A stretch of DNA of 56,428 bases from Candidatus Hopanoidivorans cymbastelae (lineage in GTDB: Bacteria; Actinomycetota; Acidimicrobiia; Acidimicrobiales; Hopanoidiivorantaceae). A program made the translations under genes and the position numbers. The stretch lies in contig JAPYNY010000025.1 of the NCBI GenBank assembly GCA_028283145.1, positions 1 through 56,428 on the forward strand, written 5' to 3'. The notes below the pieces were generated by a model. The model had not been told where the DNA came from. It ran no database searches and saw only the letters and a program-made list of their open reading frames with translations. Positions 1 through 9,029 of the stretch are shown in pieces (positions within the stretch are counted from its first letter, which is position 1; each line of letters begins with the position of its first letter).

Positions 1-366
1 AACCAATCAGAAGCGGCCATAGCTAGAACCCAAGCGGCCCAGCCCCAAAACTCACCGACAGCCCAGCCACCGCAAAACTCACCGACAGCCCAACCCCAAA
101 ACCCGCCAGCAGCCCCGACGCAAGACTCATCGGCCACCCAACTCACAAGCTCAGATGACGGCTTCGGCACCGGCCTGAATGGCGACCGCTCAGCCATTCC
201 GTCGGCTGTGTTGTGGGGGATGGCAACCTTGCTAGTTTGGGCAGCCGTCTGGCTAGTGGGCAGCCGCTGGAGGATGTGGCCGTCTGTGGCCGTGGGTTTG
301 ATACCCTTGATGTTCTGCCTTTTCGTAGCTTTTAACTATGTTGACCGGGCTATTCCGTCTTATTGA
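1..366 (+). CDS. C-terminal end of a probable sortase-family membrane protein (5' end outside window)
   Basis: The frame is open from the first base to the TGA at 364-366. It begins with a Pro/Gln/Ala/Ser-rich stretch containing a repeated NSPTAQP-like motif. After this come two hydrophobic segments (roughly residues 65-85 and 92-110) separated by a basic SRWRMWP loop, and the frame ends in YVDRAIPSY. From memory, actinobacterial class E-like sortases often end in a similar two-TM tail finishing in a bulky NxSRLLPAxY-type motif, so I infer a sortase that anchors surface proteins at the cell envelope. The catalytic TLxTC region lies outside the window and the call cannot be confirmed. The stop overlaps the next start by one base (TGATG), so the two genes are probably translationally coupled. 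The low-complexity region fits the many Pro/Gln/Ala inserts seen elsewhere in this genome. Confidence 0.5.
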   Translation, partial: NQSEAAIARTQAAQPQNSPTAQPPQNSPTAQPQNPPAAPTQDSSATQLTSSDDGFGTGLNGDRSAIPSAVLWGMATLLVWAAVWLVGSRWRMWPSVAVGLIPLMFCLFVAFNYVDRAIPSY

Positions 367-980
367 TGCCGCTCAGGTTGCCGACTCGCTTTAAGTTACC
401 GACTCGCCTAAAACTGCTAGTTGTCGCTGCCCTGCTGCTGGCCATCAGCAGTTGCGTCCAAGAATCTCAAACTGCCCGGCGCCAGCAAGCCCCAGCTGCC
501 CCGGTTGAGCCGACAACTTCTGAGACTGAAGCAGGGCCAGAGCCGACCCCTGAAACCTCCATCACCACCACTTCCCTGTCACCCGAAGGGCTTGTATCAG
601 AAATAGCTGCCGTTAAGGTCGGTGATTGCTTCAACGATTACCGATTTGAGAACGAGCGCACCAGCCTGACCGAAGTCATTTTCACCATTGTGGATTGCTC
701 CAGGCCCCACGAGGGAGAGGTATATCACCAAGTCGGCTATCCCGACCCTGAGTTCCCAGGTGCGACCCAGCTTGAACTTTGGGCCCAAGAGGAATGCTAC
801 AAATACTTTGAGGACTGGGTAGGGCAAGAATACGAACTGTCTGAGTTGGAATTCTCCACCTTCTTACCCACAAAAGAACTCTGGGACGAGCCAGGCGAGC
901 AGAACACGAGGCTCAGCTGCTACCTAAGGTCGGGCAATCAAGACCTGTTGACAGGCTCACGCCGCAACTCCGGCACTTAG
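366..980 (+). CDS. septum-formation-family lipoprotein
   Basis: Predicted exported lipoprotein of 204 residues. The N-terminus is basic, followed by a hydrophobic core and a lipobox LAISSC with the lipidated Cys near residue 29. A Thr/Pro/Glu-rich linker follows (about 35-75). The C-terminal globular part carries VGDCF, DCSRPHEGE and a final SCYL, the conserved Cys pattern of the Septum_form (PF13845) domain of actinobacterial envelope proteins. The molecular function of that family is not well defined. The start is ATG 366, overlapping the upstream stop as TGATG; a TTG one codon upstream is possible but less likely. Coupling to the sortase-like gene suggests a shared envelope role. Confidence 0.65.
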   Translation: MPLRLPTRFKLPTRLKLLVVAALLLAISSCVQESQTARRQQAPAAPVEPTTSETEAGPEPTPETSITTTSLSPEGLVSEIAAVKVGDCFNDYRFENERTSLTEVIFTIVDCSRPHEGEVYHQVGYPDPEFPGATQLELWAQEECYKYFEDWVGQEYELSELEFSTFLPTKELWDEPGEQNTRLSCYLRSGNQDLLTGSRRNSGT

Positions 981-1119
981 CGCCCGCTGGCGAGGCACGT
1001 GGCGCCACAACCCAAGGCGACCAGCTCCGACTTTGTGTGCACGCATTTTTCTTTTGCTCTACAATAGGGCAAAACAGCCAATGCACGGCTAAAAATTCAT
1101 GCAACAAAGGAGATCTCTT

Positions 1120-2700
1120 GTGGCATCCAACATCCGCACCAAAAATGCCAGACCTCAAAAGCCCCTCAAACTTGCCACCAAAATCTGCCTGCTCCTAGCA
1201 GCCTTGGCGGTAATCGCTGCAGCCTGTGGGCGCGATGACGACGACCCTGTTACCGGCCCCGACACCACTCCAACCACCGCCACGGCACCCCCGCAGACAA
1301 CCACTACAACCGGCGGCGAAGATCCAGATGGTGAGACTACAACCACCGAAGCCCCACTGGTGATCGAGTCCACCACCACTAGCCCTGATATCTGCGAAAC
1401 TGCCGAGTTGGAAGATTCGGAAATCGGCATCACCGCCGACAAGATCACTATTCTGGTGATGGCCGATGTCGGCTCCCCGCTGGCTCCGGGGCTATTCCAA
1501 GGTTCCATTGACGGCACAAAAGCCTGGGCCGACCACGTCAACGAAAACGGAGGTCTGGCTTGTCGCGAGATTGAAGTGATTGAACACGACTCGCAAATTA
1601 ACCCCGAAAAGACCACCAGCGGATTCCTGAGAGCTTGCGAGGAAGCCGTAGCCCTGATTGGCTCCACATCACTCTTCGTTACCAACGTTGAAGATTTGAA
1701 TACCTGCACCGACCAAGCCGGCAACCCTATAGGCATTCCCGACATACCAGAGCGGGCGGTAGAAGCTGTGCATGCCTGTTCGCCCAACACTTTCGCCATC
1801 ACCAACGCCATTTGCCCCTATTCAGGCTCTGGCGCCAGGGAATATCACAATATGGTAGGCCCCCACCGCTGGCTGCAAGCTCAAGCCACAGCGAACGGCA
1901 ACCCACTCCACGGTGTCTTTTTGATTCCGGGAGACTTGGCCTCGGCCATCAACAGCTCCATGCCGGGGATCAGGTCAAACTCTGAAATTGGCATCGGCAA
2001 CGATGGTGAATTCAACGTCAGTGGTGCCGCGCCGCAGGCTTCATATGCGCAATACATTGAGGTCATGAAGTCATCCGATTCCAACTATGCCTACACCGGC
2101 TCCAACGATCAATCCATGCTGAAATGGAAGAGCGAGGCCGAAGTTCAGGGCTTGGATTTGGACTCCATTACCTGGATTTGCTCAATCGCCTGCTATACCC
2201 CTGATTTCCAAGAACAGGACGTGGCCGAAGGCACTTATGTCTGGCTGTCATTTTTGCCGTTTGAAGAAAAGGATGCCAATGACGAACTGAATACTTTCAT
2301 CGGTGCCATGGGCGAGGACAACCCGCCGTCTTGGGCGGCCGGTGCTTGGGTAGCTGGTAGGCTCTTTGAAAACGCCGTCAACCAGATAGTGGCGCGAGAC
2401 GGGTTAAACGCCATCACTCGCCAAGCCATCCTGGATGAGATGCGCCAAATCAGCGCTTTTGATGCCAACGGCTGGTTCGGCACTTTGAATTTCTCCACCA
2501 AGCTGACTTCGCCTTGCTTTGTCTTGCTGCGTGTCACGGACGGAGAATTTGCGCGTGTTTACCCGCAGGAGCGAGGCACGTTTGACTGCAACGCAGACAA
2601 CAACATCTTGGTCAATGTGTTGGATTCCGAAGCTGAATACAACGCCGGACCCGAAGGCTATCTGGAGGAGAGAAGTGGCACCTACGAAGTTGAGGAATAG
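1120..2700 (+). CDS. branched-chain amino-acid-type ABC transporter substrate-binding lipoprotein
   Basis: Extracytoplasmic solute receptor of the Peripla_BP_6 (LivK-like) family, 526 residues. The start is placed at GTG 1120 because the AAAGGAG box at 1106-1112 lies 7 nt upstream of it; an in-frame ATG at 1099 lies before that box and is unlikely. The N-terminus has basic residues, a hydrophobic core and the lipobox IAAAC, so the mature protein should be membrane-anchored. A Thr/Pro/Glu-rich linker (TTTTTGGEDPDG, TTTTEAP) precedes the bilobed binding domain, which starts near ITADKITI. It is followed by the permease and two ATPase genes in the same orientation, making a complete Liv-type transporter. 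The ligand (branched-chain amino acid, amide or other small molecule) cannot be told from sequence. Confidence 0.85.
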   Translation: MASNIRTKNARPQKPLKLATKICLLLAALAVIAAACGRDDDDPVTGPDTTPTTATAPPQTTTTTGGEDPDGETTTTEAPLVIESTTTSPDICETAELEDSEIGITADKITILVMADVGSPLAPGLFQGSIDGTKAWADHVNENGGLACREIEVIEHDSQINPEKTTSGFLRACEEAVALIGSTSLFVTNVEDLNTCTDQAGNPIGIPDIPERAVEAVHACSPNTFAITNAICPYSGSGAREYHNMVGPHRWLQAQATANGNPLHGVFLIPGDLASAINSSMPGIRSNSEIGIGNDGEFNVSGAAPQASYAQYIEVMKSSDSNYAYTGSNDQSMLKWKSEAEVQGLDLDSITWICSIACYTPDFQEQDVAEGTYVWLSFLPFEEKDANDELNTFIGAMGEDNPPSWAAGAWVAGRLFENAVNQIVARDGLNAITRQAILDEMRQISAFDANGWFGTLNFSTKLTSPCFVLLRVTDGEFARVYPQERGTFDCNADNNILVNVLDSEAEYNAGPEGYLEERSGTYEVEE

Positions 2701-2827
2701 ACCAGCCAAGAAACAGGCCAGTTGACCGGTGCTGCTGCCATGACAAGCTCTGCCACAAGCTAGCCATGTAGCACCCGCCTCACCCCGCCTCACCCAGCAC
2801 TGCGCCTAACGCAAACGCCAAGAGAAC

Positions 2828-5158
2828 ATGCGCAAAGCATTGGACACCTCCAAAGCACCGCTTGGCAAAGCAACATTTGCCAAAATACCGCTTAGCAGGA
2901 TACCGTTTGGCGCTTTAGCAGCCTCCGCTCTGGGCACAGCTTTGCTGATTCTGATCTTCTGGCGCTACTGGGGCGGCAACGAAGTCACCTACACTTCCTT
3001 CGCAACGGCAACTTTCATCGGCTTGGCCGTGGGGTCGCTGTATGCCATGTATGCCACTGGCTTGGTCGTGGTCTACAAAACCACCGGCATCTTCAACTTC
3101 GCCCAAGGCGCGATCGGAGTCTTCAACGCCTTCTTGTTCTGGGAGTTCTATGTCAACCGGGGGTGGCATGCTCTGCTGGCTCTGGCGGTGGTCGTGCTGG
3201 TGATAGCACCGCTGGAAGGAGTGCTGCTGGATATTGCCGTCATGCGCCGGCTGCGCAACACGCTCCCGGTAATGCAGCTGGTGGCAACCGTGGCCCTGAT
3301 GGTCTTGATCTTGGCTACAACCGGCAAAATCTGGCAACAAGACAGCATTCGTCAGGTCAATTTTTTCTTCGGCAGGGGAGCCGGGGTTGAAAGCATTTTC
3401 GGGTGGAACCTGGGCTTCAAGCTGCTGTACCACCGACTCATCACCATTGGCACAGCCATTGCCCTAGCCATATTCCTGAGCTTTTTGCTGTATCGAACCC
3501 GAATCGGCACAGCTATGCGAGCAGTGGTGGACAATCGTGGCTTGGCAGCCCTCAACGGTGTGCGACCGAATGTGATCTCTTCCATTGCCTGGGCGCTGGG
3601 CAGCTCGCTGGCTGCTCTGGGCGGTATTCTGATCGCTCCAGAAATCCAGCTAGATCCCATCAACCTGAACATCCTCATTATCACAGCTTTCGCAGCTGCC
3701 ACATTCGGCGCTCTGAAGAACTTGCCGCTCACAGTTGTGGGAGCTTTGTTGATCGGCTTATTGAGTCAGCACATCAGCACTTGGCTTAAATTCGGCAGCG
3801 ACTTCCGCTTTGCGCCAGATGCGGTGGCTCCAGTGCTACTGTTCATTGTGGTCATCGCCCTGCCCAAGGCGCAGTTGTCGATCGGCCGGGTGGCTTCCCA
3901 TCTCAAACCAAAGGAGCGGCTGACTCACCCGGCAGAGGCTATCTTTGGGGTGGCGGTGCTGATCTTCATGATTTTGGTGCTCAGCAAGGGCTGGCTGAAT
4001 TTTGGAATTTGGGATCCCGGTGCCTGGGGCCAAGCGCCTCTCAACAGCGCACTGGTGGCTATGGGACTGGCTCTCATAGGGCTGTCCATTGTCCCCCTCA
4101 CCGGCTGGGCCGGGCAAATCAATTTCGCTCCGCTGGCTTTTGCCGGCTTCGGAGCATTCTTGTATCTGAAATTTGCCGGCATCGGCCAGGAAACCACCAA
4201 CGGATACTGGATTTTTCTGGTGGCTCTGGTCTGTGCGCCTATGGGAGCGCTCATTGCCATCCCCGCCAGCCGGCTCCAAGGGCTGTATCTGGCGTTGGGA
4301 TCGCTGGCTTTTGCTCAGGGCATGTCGCTGCTGTTTTTCCCCCACTCCTCCATTATCCCCAGTGCCAGCGGGGGATCCCACTTCGGCGACATTCGGATGT
4401 TTGGCATCACTTTTGATACCCGCGAGACTTTCCTTTTGCTGATATTTTTTGCTTTTGGGGTGATTGTGGTCGGGCTGGTTTTTTTGAGGCGGTCGCGCTA
4501 CGGCCGGCGTTGGGTAGCTCTGAACGACAGCCCCGCCGCATCGGCCACAGTCGGCATTGACGTCAACCTGACGAAAGTGATCGTTTATGCTGTATCGGCT
4601 GCCATAGCTGGAGTTGGGGGAGTATTCTGGGCCACGGCCAACTCAACCCTGGACGGCGTGCGAAGCTTTGACGTCATCAACGGCTTGAATATCGTCTTAT
4701 TGGTGGTGGCCGCCGGTGTCTCCATTCCAATGGCAGGGATTTTCCTGGTGTTCATCCCGGTGTTTGACAACTTGGCCACCAGGCTGGAAGAACTGGGCAG
4801 CGTCAACTGGCTGGTATGGTTCATCCGGGAAATCTCAGTTCCGCTGGGGCCGGGCTTTTTAGCCTTGGGCATGGTCTTCAACCCCAGGGGCGCGCTTTAC
4901 GAAATGGGAAGGGGCTTTGCTCCTATCTTGCCTTGGCGCAAGGATGCCCGTAAGGAGATTGCGCAGGAGAACGCCCAAAAAGCCGATCTTGAATTTGGCG
5001 AGATGGGCCTGGACCGCCCCTTTGCACCCAACGAGATCATCGACTTGGACAGACGCTTGCGTATCACTGATTTTGTGGTGCCAGAAGGTGGTTACAGAAG
5101 GCACGACTCGGCTGAGACGGGGACAGAGGCCGCCACGGCTGCCGGGGATACAACATGA
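2828..5158 (+). CDS. fused LivH-LivM branched-chain amino-acid-type ABC permease
   Basis: Single 776-residue membrane protein containing both permease subunits normally encoded separately. The N-terminal half (about 45-345) is LivH-like, with AMYATGLVVVYKTTGIFNFAQGA-type helices and GTAMRAVVDNRGLAALNGV. The second half (about 370-690) is LivM-like, with GWAGQINFAPLAFAGFGAF and SRYGRRWVALNDSPAAS. A hydrophilic tail of about 80 residues ends in Glu/Thr/Ala-rich sequence. About 15-18 hydrophobic segments are visible. The stop overlaps the next start as ATGA, so the permease and LivG are translationally coupled. Fusions of this kind are known in actinobacteria and would fix the 1:1 subunit ratio. 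ATG 2828 is preceded only by a weak AAGAGAA box. Confidence 0.88.
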   Translation: MRKALDTSKAPLGKATFAKIPLSRIPFGALAASALGTALLILIFWRYWGGNEVTYTSFATATFIGLAVGSLYAMYATGLVVVYKTTGIFNFAQGAIGVFNAFLFWEFYVNRGWHALLALAVVVLVIAPLEGVLLDIAVMRRLRNTLPVMQLVATVALMVLILATTGKIWQQDSIRQVNFFFGRGAGVESIFGWNLGFKLLYHRLITIGTAIALAIFLSFLLYRTRIGTAMRAVVDNRGLAALNGVRPNVISSIAWALGSSLAALGGILIAPEIQLDPINLNILIITAFAAATFGALKNLPLTVVGALLIGLLSQHISTWLKFGSDFRFAPDAVAPVLLFIVVIALPKAQLSIGRVASHLKPKERLTHPAEAIFGVAVLIFMILVLSKGWLNFGIWDPGAWGQAPLNSALVAMGLALIGLSIVPLTGWAGQINFAPLAFAGFGAFLYLKFAGIGQETTNGYWIFLVALVCAPMGALIAIPASRLQGLYLALGSLAFAQGMSLLFFPHSSIIPSASGGSHFGDIRMFGITFDTRETFLLLIFFAFGVIVVGLVFLRRSRYGRRWVALNDSPAASATVGIDVNLTKVIVYAVSAAIAGVGGVFWATANSTLDGVRSFDVINGLNIVLLVVAAGVSIPMAGIFLVFIPVFDNLATRLEELGSVNWLVWFIREISVPLGPGFLALGMVFNPRGALYEMGRGFAPILPWRKDARKEIAQENAQKADLEFGEMGLDRPFAPNEIIDLDRRLRITDFVVPEGGYRRHDSAETGTEAATAAGDTT

Positions 5159-5889
5159 CGGCTGCGCCTTTGCTGGAAGTTCAAAACGTGGCCAAGCGCT
5201 TTGGCGGCGTGCAAGCCCTGACCGACACCAACCTCCAAGCAGAGCCCGACAAAATCACCAGCTTGATCGGCCCTAACGGGGCTGGCAAGACCACCTTGTT
5301 CAATATCATCTCGGGGCTGCTTCCAGCCACCAGCGGGTCGGTCTATTTCAAGGGACGGCGCATTAATAATCTGTCGGTTACAAGGCGCTCCCGTATGGGC
5401 ATTGCCAGAACGTTTCAAAAACTGGAAGCCTTTAACTCCCTCAGTGCACGAGACAACATCAAAGTGGCGGCTGAGCGCCGGCGGCGGCGTGACCATCATG
5501 ACCACCACAACCCGAACGACATCACCGATGAGCTGCTGGAAAAAGCCAGCTTGTCGGAAGTAGCTGATATCACTGTCGGAACCCTACCTACTGGCACAGC
5601 CAGGCTGGTAGAGTTGGCTCGTGCGCTGGCTATGACACCCAGCCTGTTGTTGCTGGATGAGCCGTCCTCGGGGCTGAGTGAGGAAGAAACGCAAGCGGTG
5701 GCGCAACTGCTCAAGAGCATCGTCTCTCCCGATTTGGGGATTTTGCTGGTGGAACACGATATGAGCATAGTCATGAGCACCAGCACTGAAATCTACGTGC
5801 TGGATTTCGGACTCATAATCGCCCAAGGCGAGCCTGAAGCCATTCAGAACGATCCAATGGTGCGGGCTGCCTACTTGGGTGCAAACTGA
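5155..5889 (+). CDS. livG: ABC transporter ATP-binding protein, LivG-like
   Basis: Cytoplasmic ATPase of the Liv-type transporter, 244 residues. Walker A is GPNGAGKTT (39-47), the Q-loop is TFQKLEAF (about 86-93), Walker B is LLLLDEPSSGLS (164-175) and the H-loop is LLVEHDMSIV (about 195-204). The C-motif is not LSGGQ: the equivalent place (144-150) reads LPTGTAR, followed by LVELARAL. A basic and His-rich insert RRRRRDHHDHHNP (108-120) sits in the helical domain. The degenerate signature is in a normal position and the rest of the domain is intact, so I expect an active ATPase that pairs with LivF, which has a canonical signature. Its start overlaps the permease stop by 4 nt. Confidence 0.88.
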   Translation: MTAAPLLEVQNVAKRFGGVQALTDTNLQAEPDKITSLIGPNGAGKTTLFNIISGLLPATSGSVYFKGRRINNLSVTRRSRMGIARTFQKLEAFNSLSARDNIKVAAERRRRRDHHDHHNPNDITDELLEKASLSEVADITVGTLPTGTARLVELARALAMTPSLLLLDEPSSGLSEEETQAVAQLLKSIVSPDLGILLVEHDMSIVMSTSTEIYVLDFGLIIAQGEPEAIQNDPMVRAAYLGAN

Positions 5890-5909
5890 CAAATCTGAAA
5901 GTGCGAGAA

Positions 5910-6647
5910 ATGACTGAAGCCCAACAAACCCAGCTCCAACAAACCCAGCACGGACTCTTGGAACTCATCAGCATCAGAGCTGGCTATGGCACTATTGATG
6001 TGCTGCACGGCGTGAGTCTAGACATCCAGCCCGGACAGGTCATGGCTTTGCTGGGGCCAAACGGCGCGGGCAAGTCCACAACTTTAGGTGTAGCTAGCGG
6101 CCAGATTGTTCCGTCGGCAGGCAATTTGATGCTGATGGGCAAGGAAGTAACCGGAACTCCCCCAGCTGAGTTGGCCAAAGCTGGGGTCTGTCTGATCCCA
6201 GAGGGGCGTGGCATCTTTCCCAACCTCACAGTGATGGAAAATTTGCGCATGATTACTTTTGCTGGGGTTTCGTTTGCAGATGTGACCGAGCGAGCTTTTG
6301 CGCAATTTCCTCGTCTGGCCGAGCGGCGCAAACAGCTGGCTGGCACGCTTTCGGGGGGCGAGCAGCAGATGCTGGCTATGTCAAGGGCCTTGGCTTGCGA
6401 CCCAGCGGTGCTGATGCTAGACGAACTGTCCATGGGGCTGGCGCCTATTATCGTTGAGGAGCTCTATGAGCAGGTGGGGCAGTTGGCACAGTCTGGGCTG
6501 TCTATTCTTATAGTTGAGCAATTTGCTCAATCTGTGCTGGGGGTAGCCGATGAAGCTGCCATTATGGCCGGTGGCCTAATCCAGCGCATTGGAGCACCAG
6601 ATGACATAGCCGAAGAATTGACCGAGGTCTATCTGGGAATCACATAA
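5910..6647 (+). CDS. livF: ABC transporter ATP-binding protein, LivF-like
   Basis: Second ATPase of the Liv-type transporter, 245 residues from ATG 5910. I chose this start because GAAAG at 5897-5901 is well spaced for it; an in-frame GTG at 5901 would add three residues. Motifs are Walker A GPNGAGKST (about 49-57), signature LSGGEQQML (about 149-157), Walker B VLMLDELSMGLAP (about 169-181) and H-loop LIVEQFAQS (about 203-211). EQ in place of EH at the H-loop is common in LivF. The N-terminus has a short Gln/Thr-rich tail. It lies 20 nt after livG, in the same operon. Confidence 0.88.
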   Translation: MTEAQQTQLQQTQHGLLELISIRAGYGTIDVLHGVSLDIQPGQVMALLGPNGAGKSTTLGVASGQIVPSAGNLMLMGKEVTGTPPAELAKAGVCLIPEGRGIFPNLTVMENLRMITFAGVSFADVTERAFAQFPRLAERRKQLAGTLSGGEQQMLAMSRALACDPAVLMLDELSMGLAPIIVEELYEQVGQLAQSGLSILIVEQFAQSVLGVADEAAIMAGGLIQRIGAPDDIAEELTEVYLGIT

Positions 6648-6697
6648 TGCGATCTATCAATCTTGTCAGAACAGCCTAAACCAAGAGAGGTGAAACC

Positions 6698-7120
6698 ATG
6701 ACCCAAGCAGACAATCCTCAAAGCACTGCGAAGTCCAGCACCGACGCTAGCTCCCACAGCGCCCCGTCGGTTGAATCCACAGCCAGCGATTCCGCCCGTC
6801 TGACCCAATTCCAAACTGAGGTTGGCAAGTTGGGCATCACCGGCGGCAAGGCCAACCTGGAGCGCCGCTATATGCGCTTGGGGATCTTTGTGGCAATAGT
6901 GGGGTTGGTGCTGACTGTTGCTGCCTATTTTGCCGCAGATTCGTCTGAAGATTTTCAAGACCAAATTGACATGGTCATTTTTGCCATCTTCGGCGTCGGC
7001 CTGATTATTTTAGGGGGTATCTTCATGGCCGTCAACTCCATCACCCGCTTTCTGCGCTATTGGCTAGTGCGGCTCATCTACGAAATTCGTGAACAGACCG
7101 ACAGAATAACCGACAATTAG
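6698..7120 (+). CDS. small two-TM membrane protein of unknown function
   Basis: 140 residues, no family recognised. The first 45 residues are Ser/Thr/Ala-rich and probably disordered. After a short amphipathic section (TEVGKLGITGGKANLERRYMR) come two hydrophobic segments, about 66-85 (FVAIVGLVLTVAAYF) and 95-118 (MVIFAIFGVGLIILGGIF). The end is a charged amphipathic tail, LIYEIREQTDRITDN. AGGTG 7 nt upstream of ATG 6698 supports the start. It lies 50 nt behind livF on the same strand and may belong to that transcript, which could point to a role connected with the transporter, but nothing in the sequence shows this. Confidence 0.7.
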   Translation: MTQADNPQSTAKSSTDASSHSAPSVESTASDSARLTQFQTEVGKLGITGGKANLERRYMRLGIFVAIVGLVLTVAAYFAADSSEDFQDQIDMVIFAIFGVGLIILGGIFMAVNSITRFLRYWLVRLIYEIREQTDRITDN

Positions 7121-7239
7121 CGCACAAACAATTAGCGCAGCCCAAGTTAATCAAGCCCAAGCCGGCGCAGACATAACCGGCGTTTCCTCAGATGGTGCAG
7201 GCTAAACCGGCGCAGCCTCACACAGCGTAGCCTCAAATT

Positions 7240-7734
7240 ATGTGGGTCATTAGGCGCCCGGCTGCCAGGGTGGTTCTGCTAAATGAGCAGGGACGGATTT
7301 TCATGATGAAAGCCAGCGACCCTGCCGACCCCTATAAACCGTCCTGGTGGGAGATCCCCGGAGGAGGCGCTGGATTCAATGAGAGCTTGGCAGACGCTGC
7401 CCGCCGGGAGCTTTACGAAGAAACGGGCATTTCCAAAGTGGCAATGGGGCCTTGCATTTGGACTCAGTATGTGGAATTTGAATTTGGGGGGATGCGCTTT
7501 GAGTCTGATGAGTCTATCTTTTTGGCTCGGACTGAAGGCGAACTGGAGTGGCAACCCCAAAAGCTGGAAGCCTTGGAAGCAGCAGCTTTTGAAGGAGCCC
7601 GCTGGTGGGAACCGCGGGATTTGTTGGCCAGCTCAGAGCCTGTGCTGCCCGAACGCCTCAGAGAATTCCTGCCTCAAATTTTGGAAGGCGAAATCCCAAA
7701 GACACCTCTGGATATCTCGGTTGATTTGAGCTAG
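7240..7734 (+). CDS. NUDIX hydrolase
   Basis: Cytoplasmic NUDIX-superfamily pyrophosphohydrolase, 164 residues. The full Nudix box GX5EX7REUXEEXGU is present at residues 42-64 (G42, E48, R56-E57, E60-E61, G63), which binds the divalent metals. The surrounding sequence (SWWEIPGGGA before the box, QYVEFEFGGMRFESDESIF after it) is typical of the broad NUDIX group that cleaves nucleoside diphosphate derivatives. The substrate cannot be assigned. The start at ATG 7240 lacks a strong ribosome-binding site. The preceding 119 nt hold short imperfect repeats of GCGCAGCC and AAGCCCAAG. Confidence 0.85.
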   Translation: MWVIRRPAARVVLLNEQGRIFMMKASDPADPYKPSWWEIPGGGAGFNESLADAARRELYEETGISKVAMGPCIWTQYVEFEFGGMRFESDESIFLARTEGELEWQPQKLEALEAAAFEGARWWEPRDLLASSEPVLPERLREFLPQILEGEIPKTPLDISVDLS

Positions 7735-7813
7735 AACTCAGGTGCGCGCCACACCGTAGCCAACGCCTCAGCGCACCAGCCTGCGGCAGCCAGCCCGTAG
7801 CGGCCGCGCCACC

Positions 7814-8584
7814 CTACCTAGGCACCAGTCCCCCGTCATAGTTGATGGTGGCACCAGTCATAAAGCTGGAAGCTTCGCTGGCCATGAACAAGGCAATCCC
7901 TATCAACTCATCGGGATGCCCAGCTCGCCCCAGCAGAGATGCTTTGGCCATGGACTCCTGTCTTTCAGGTGGGCTGGAGCGGACCATATCGGTGTCTATG
8001 GTGCCTGGAGCGATGCAGTTCACTCTGATGTTGTAGGGGGCTAGGTCGGCCGCCAAGGAGCGCGTGTAAGACTGCAAGCCTGCCTTGGCTGCTGCATAAA
8101 TATGCGTGAAAGCAGAAAACAAAAATCCCCCGGCACTGGAAACATTGATCACCGATGCGTGCTGGCTCTCCTTCAGATACGGCAAAGCTTCCTGTATCAA
8201 AAACACCGGGCCACGCAGATTGACGTCGAACGATTTAGTCCAGCCTTCCGGGGTGATCTCCCCAAAAGGCAGCGCCAAGGCATTAGCGGCGTTGTTCACC
8301 ACAATATCAATGCCGCCGTAGTGCTCCACAGTAGCTCTGACTAAATGGGCAATATCATTCAGGTTGCTCATCTGAGTGGGAACAGCCACAGCGTCGCCCC
8401 CGTCAGATTTGATTTCTGCCACCACCTTGTCGCACATTTCAGCTTTACGGCTGGCAATCACCACTTTGGCGCCTTTAGCTGCAAACCCGTGCGCTATGGA
8501 ACGCCCAATGCCGCGGCTGCCGCCTGTAACGATGGCCACACGCCCATCTATGTCAAAGATCTTGTCAACTGCTTCGGCTTTCAT
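7814..8584 (-). CDS. SDR-family NAD(P)-dependent oxidoreductase
   Basis: Classical short-chain dehydrogenase/reductase, 256 residues, the usual length. It has the cofactor motif TGGSRGIG (20-27), an NNAANAL motif (around 93), the catalytic Ser in INVSSAGG and the YAAAK active site (Tyr and Lys about 4 residues apart near 160-165). PGTIDTDM after the active site and the C-terminal MTGATINYDGG are typical of FabG-like members acting on hydroxyacyl or alcohol substrates. The ribosome-binding site is excellent: AAGGAGG at about 8590-8596. It stands alone on this strand, so the substrate is unknown. Confidence 0.9.
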   Translation of the reverse strand: MKAEAVDKIFDIDGRVAIVTGGSRGIGRSIAHGFAAKGAKVVIASRKAEMCDKVVAEIKSDGGDAVAVPTQMSNLNDIAHLVRATVEHYGGIDIVVNNAANALALPFGEITPEGWTKSFDVNLRGPVFLIQEALPYLKESQHASVINVSSAGGFLFSAFTHIYAAAKAGLQSYTRSLAADLAPYNIRVNCIAPGTIDTDMVRSSPPERQESMAKASLLGRAGHPDELIGIALFMASEASSFMTGATINYDGGLVPR

Positions 8585-8673
8585 TAGAACCTCCTTCTAG
8601 TGGCTTAATCTGGCAGGCCAGCATTTGCAATTGCTTCAGGTTAGCACTTTTATCATAGAAACACCTAGGCGAC

Positions 8674-8955
8674 CTAGGCAACGGTCAGCTGCACAATATA
8701 CCCAGATCCATCTGTTTCATAGTCAAATTCTACGGTGCCTGCCCATTCTGTTTCGTTTATTGAAAAGCGCAGCTTGTTGGGGTCGGGCGACTCGCCTATT
8801 GTTTTTTGAATAGCAGAGCAGATTTCCTCAGATTCCGTGGTGCGCCTGATAAAAACAGTTTCCCGCCTTGTTATGTGCAAAGTGGTAGTGTTATAGCTAT
8901 ACCTGATCAAGTGCTCAGGAACATCTATGCCACAAATGGATATGTCGGATTTCAT
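8674..8955 (-). CDS. hypothetical small protein
   Basis: 93 residues, not recognised. It is acidic and beta-rich in appearance, with a hydrophobic C-terminal strand (GSGYIVQLTVA) and a short Arg-rich patch (ITRRETVFIRRTT). No signal peptide or membrane segment is visible. AAAGGG 9 nt upstream of the ATG makes expression believable. It sits between the SDR gene and a toxin-antitoxin pair, all on the minus strand, at the start of the accessory region. It could be accessory to the pair, but nothing beyond proximity supports that. Confidence 0.5.
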   Translation of the reverse strand: MKSDISICGIDVPEHLIRYSYNTTTLHITRRETVFIRRTTESEEICSAIQKTIGESPDPNKLRFSINETEWAGTVEFDYETDGSGYIVQLTVA

Positions 8956-9029
8956 TTAATTGCCCTTTTGGTTTTAAAGCCTTTCGCTTGTGAAAAAGTT
9001 GTTGTTTAACGAATCATTGTATGCAATGC

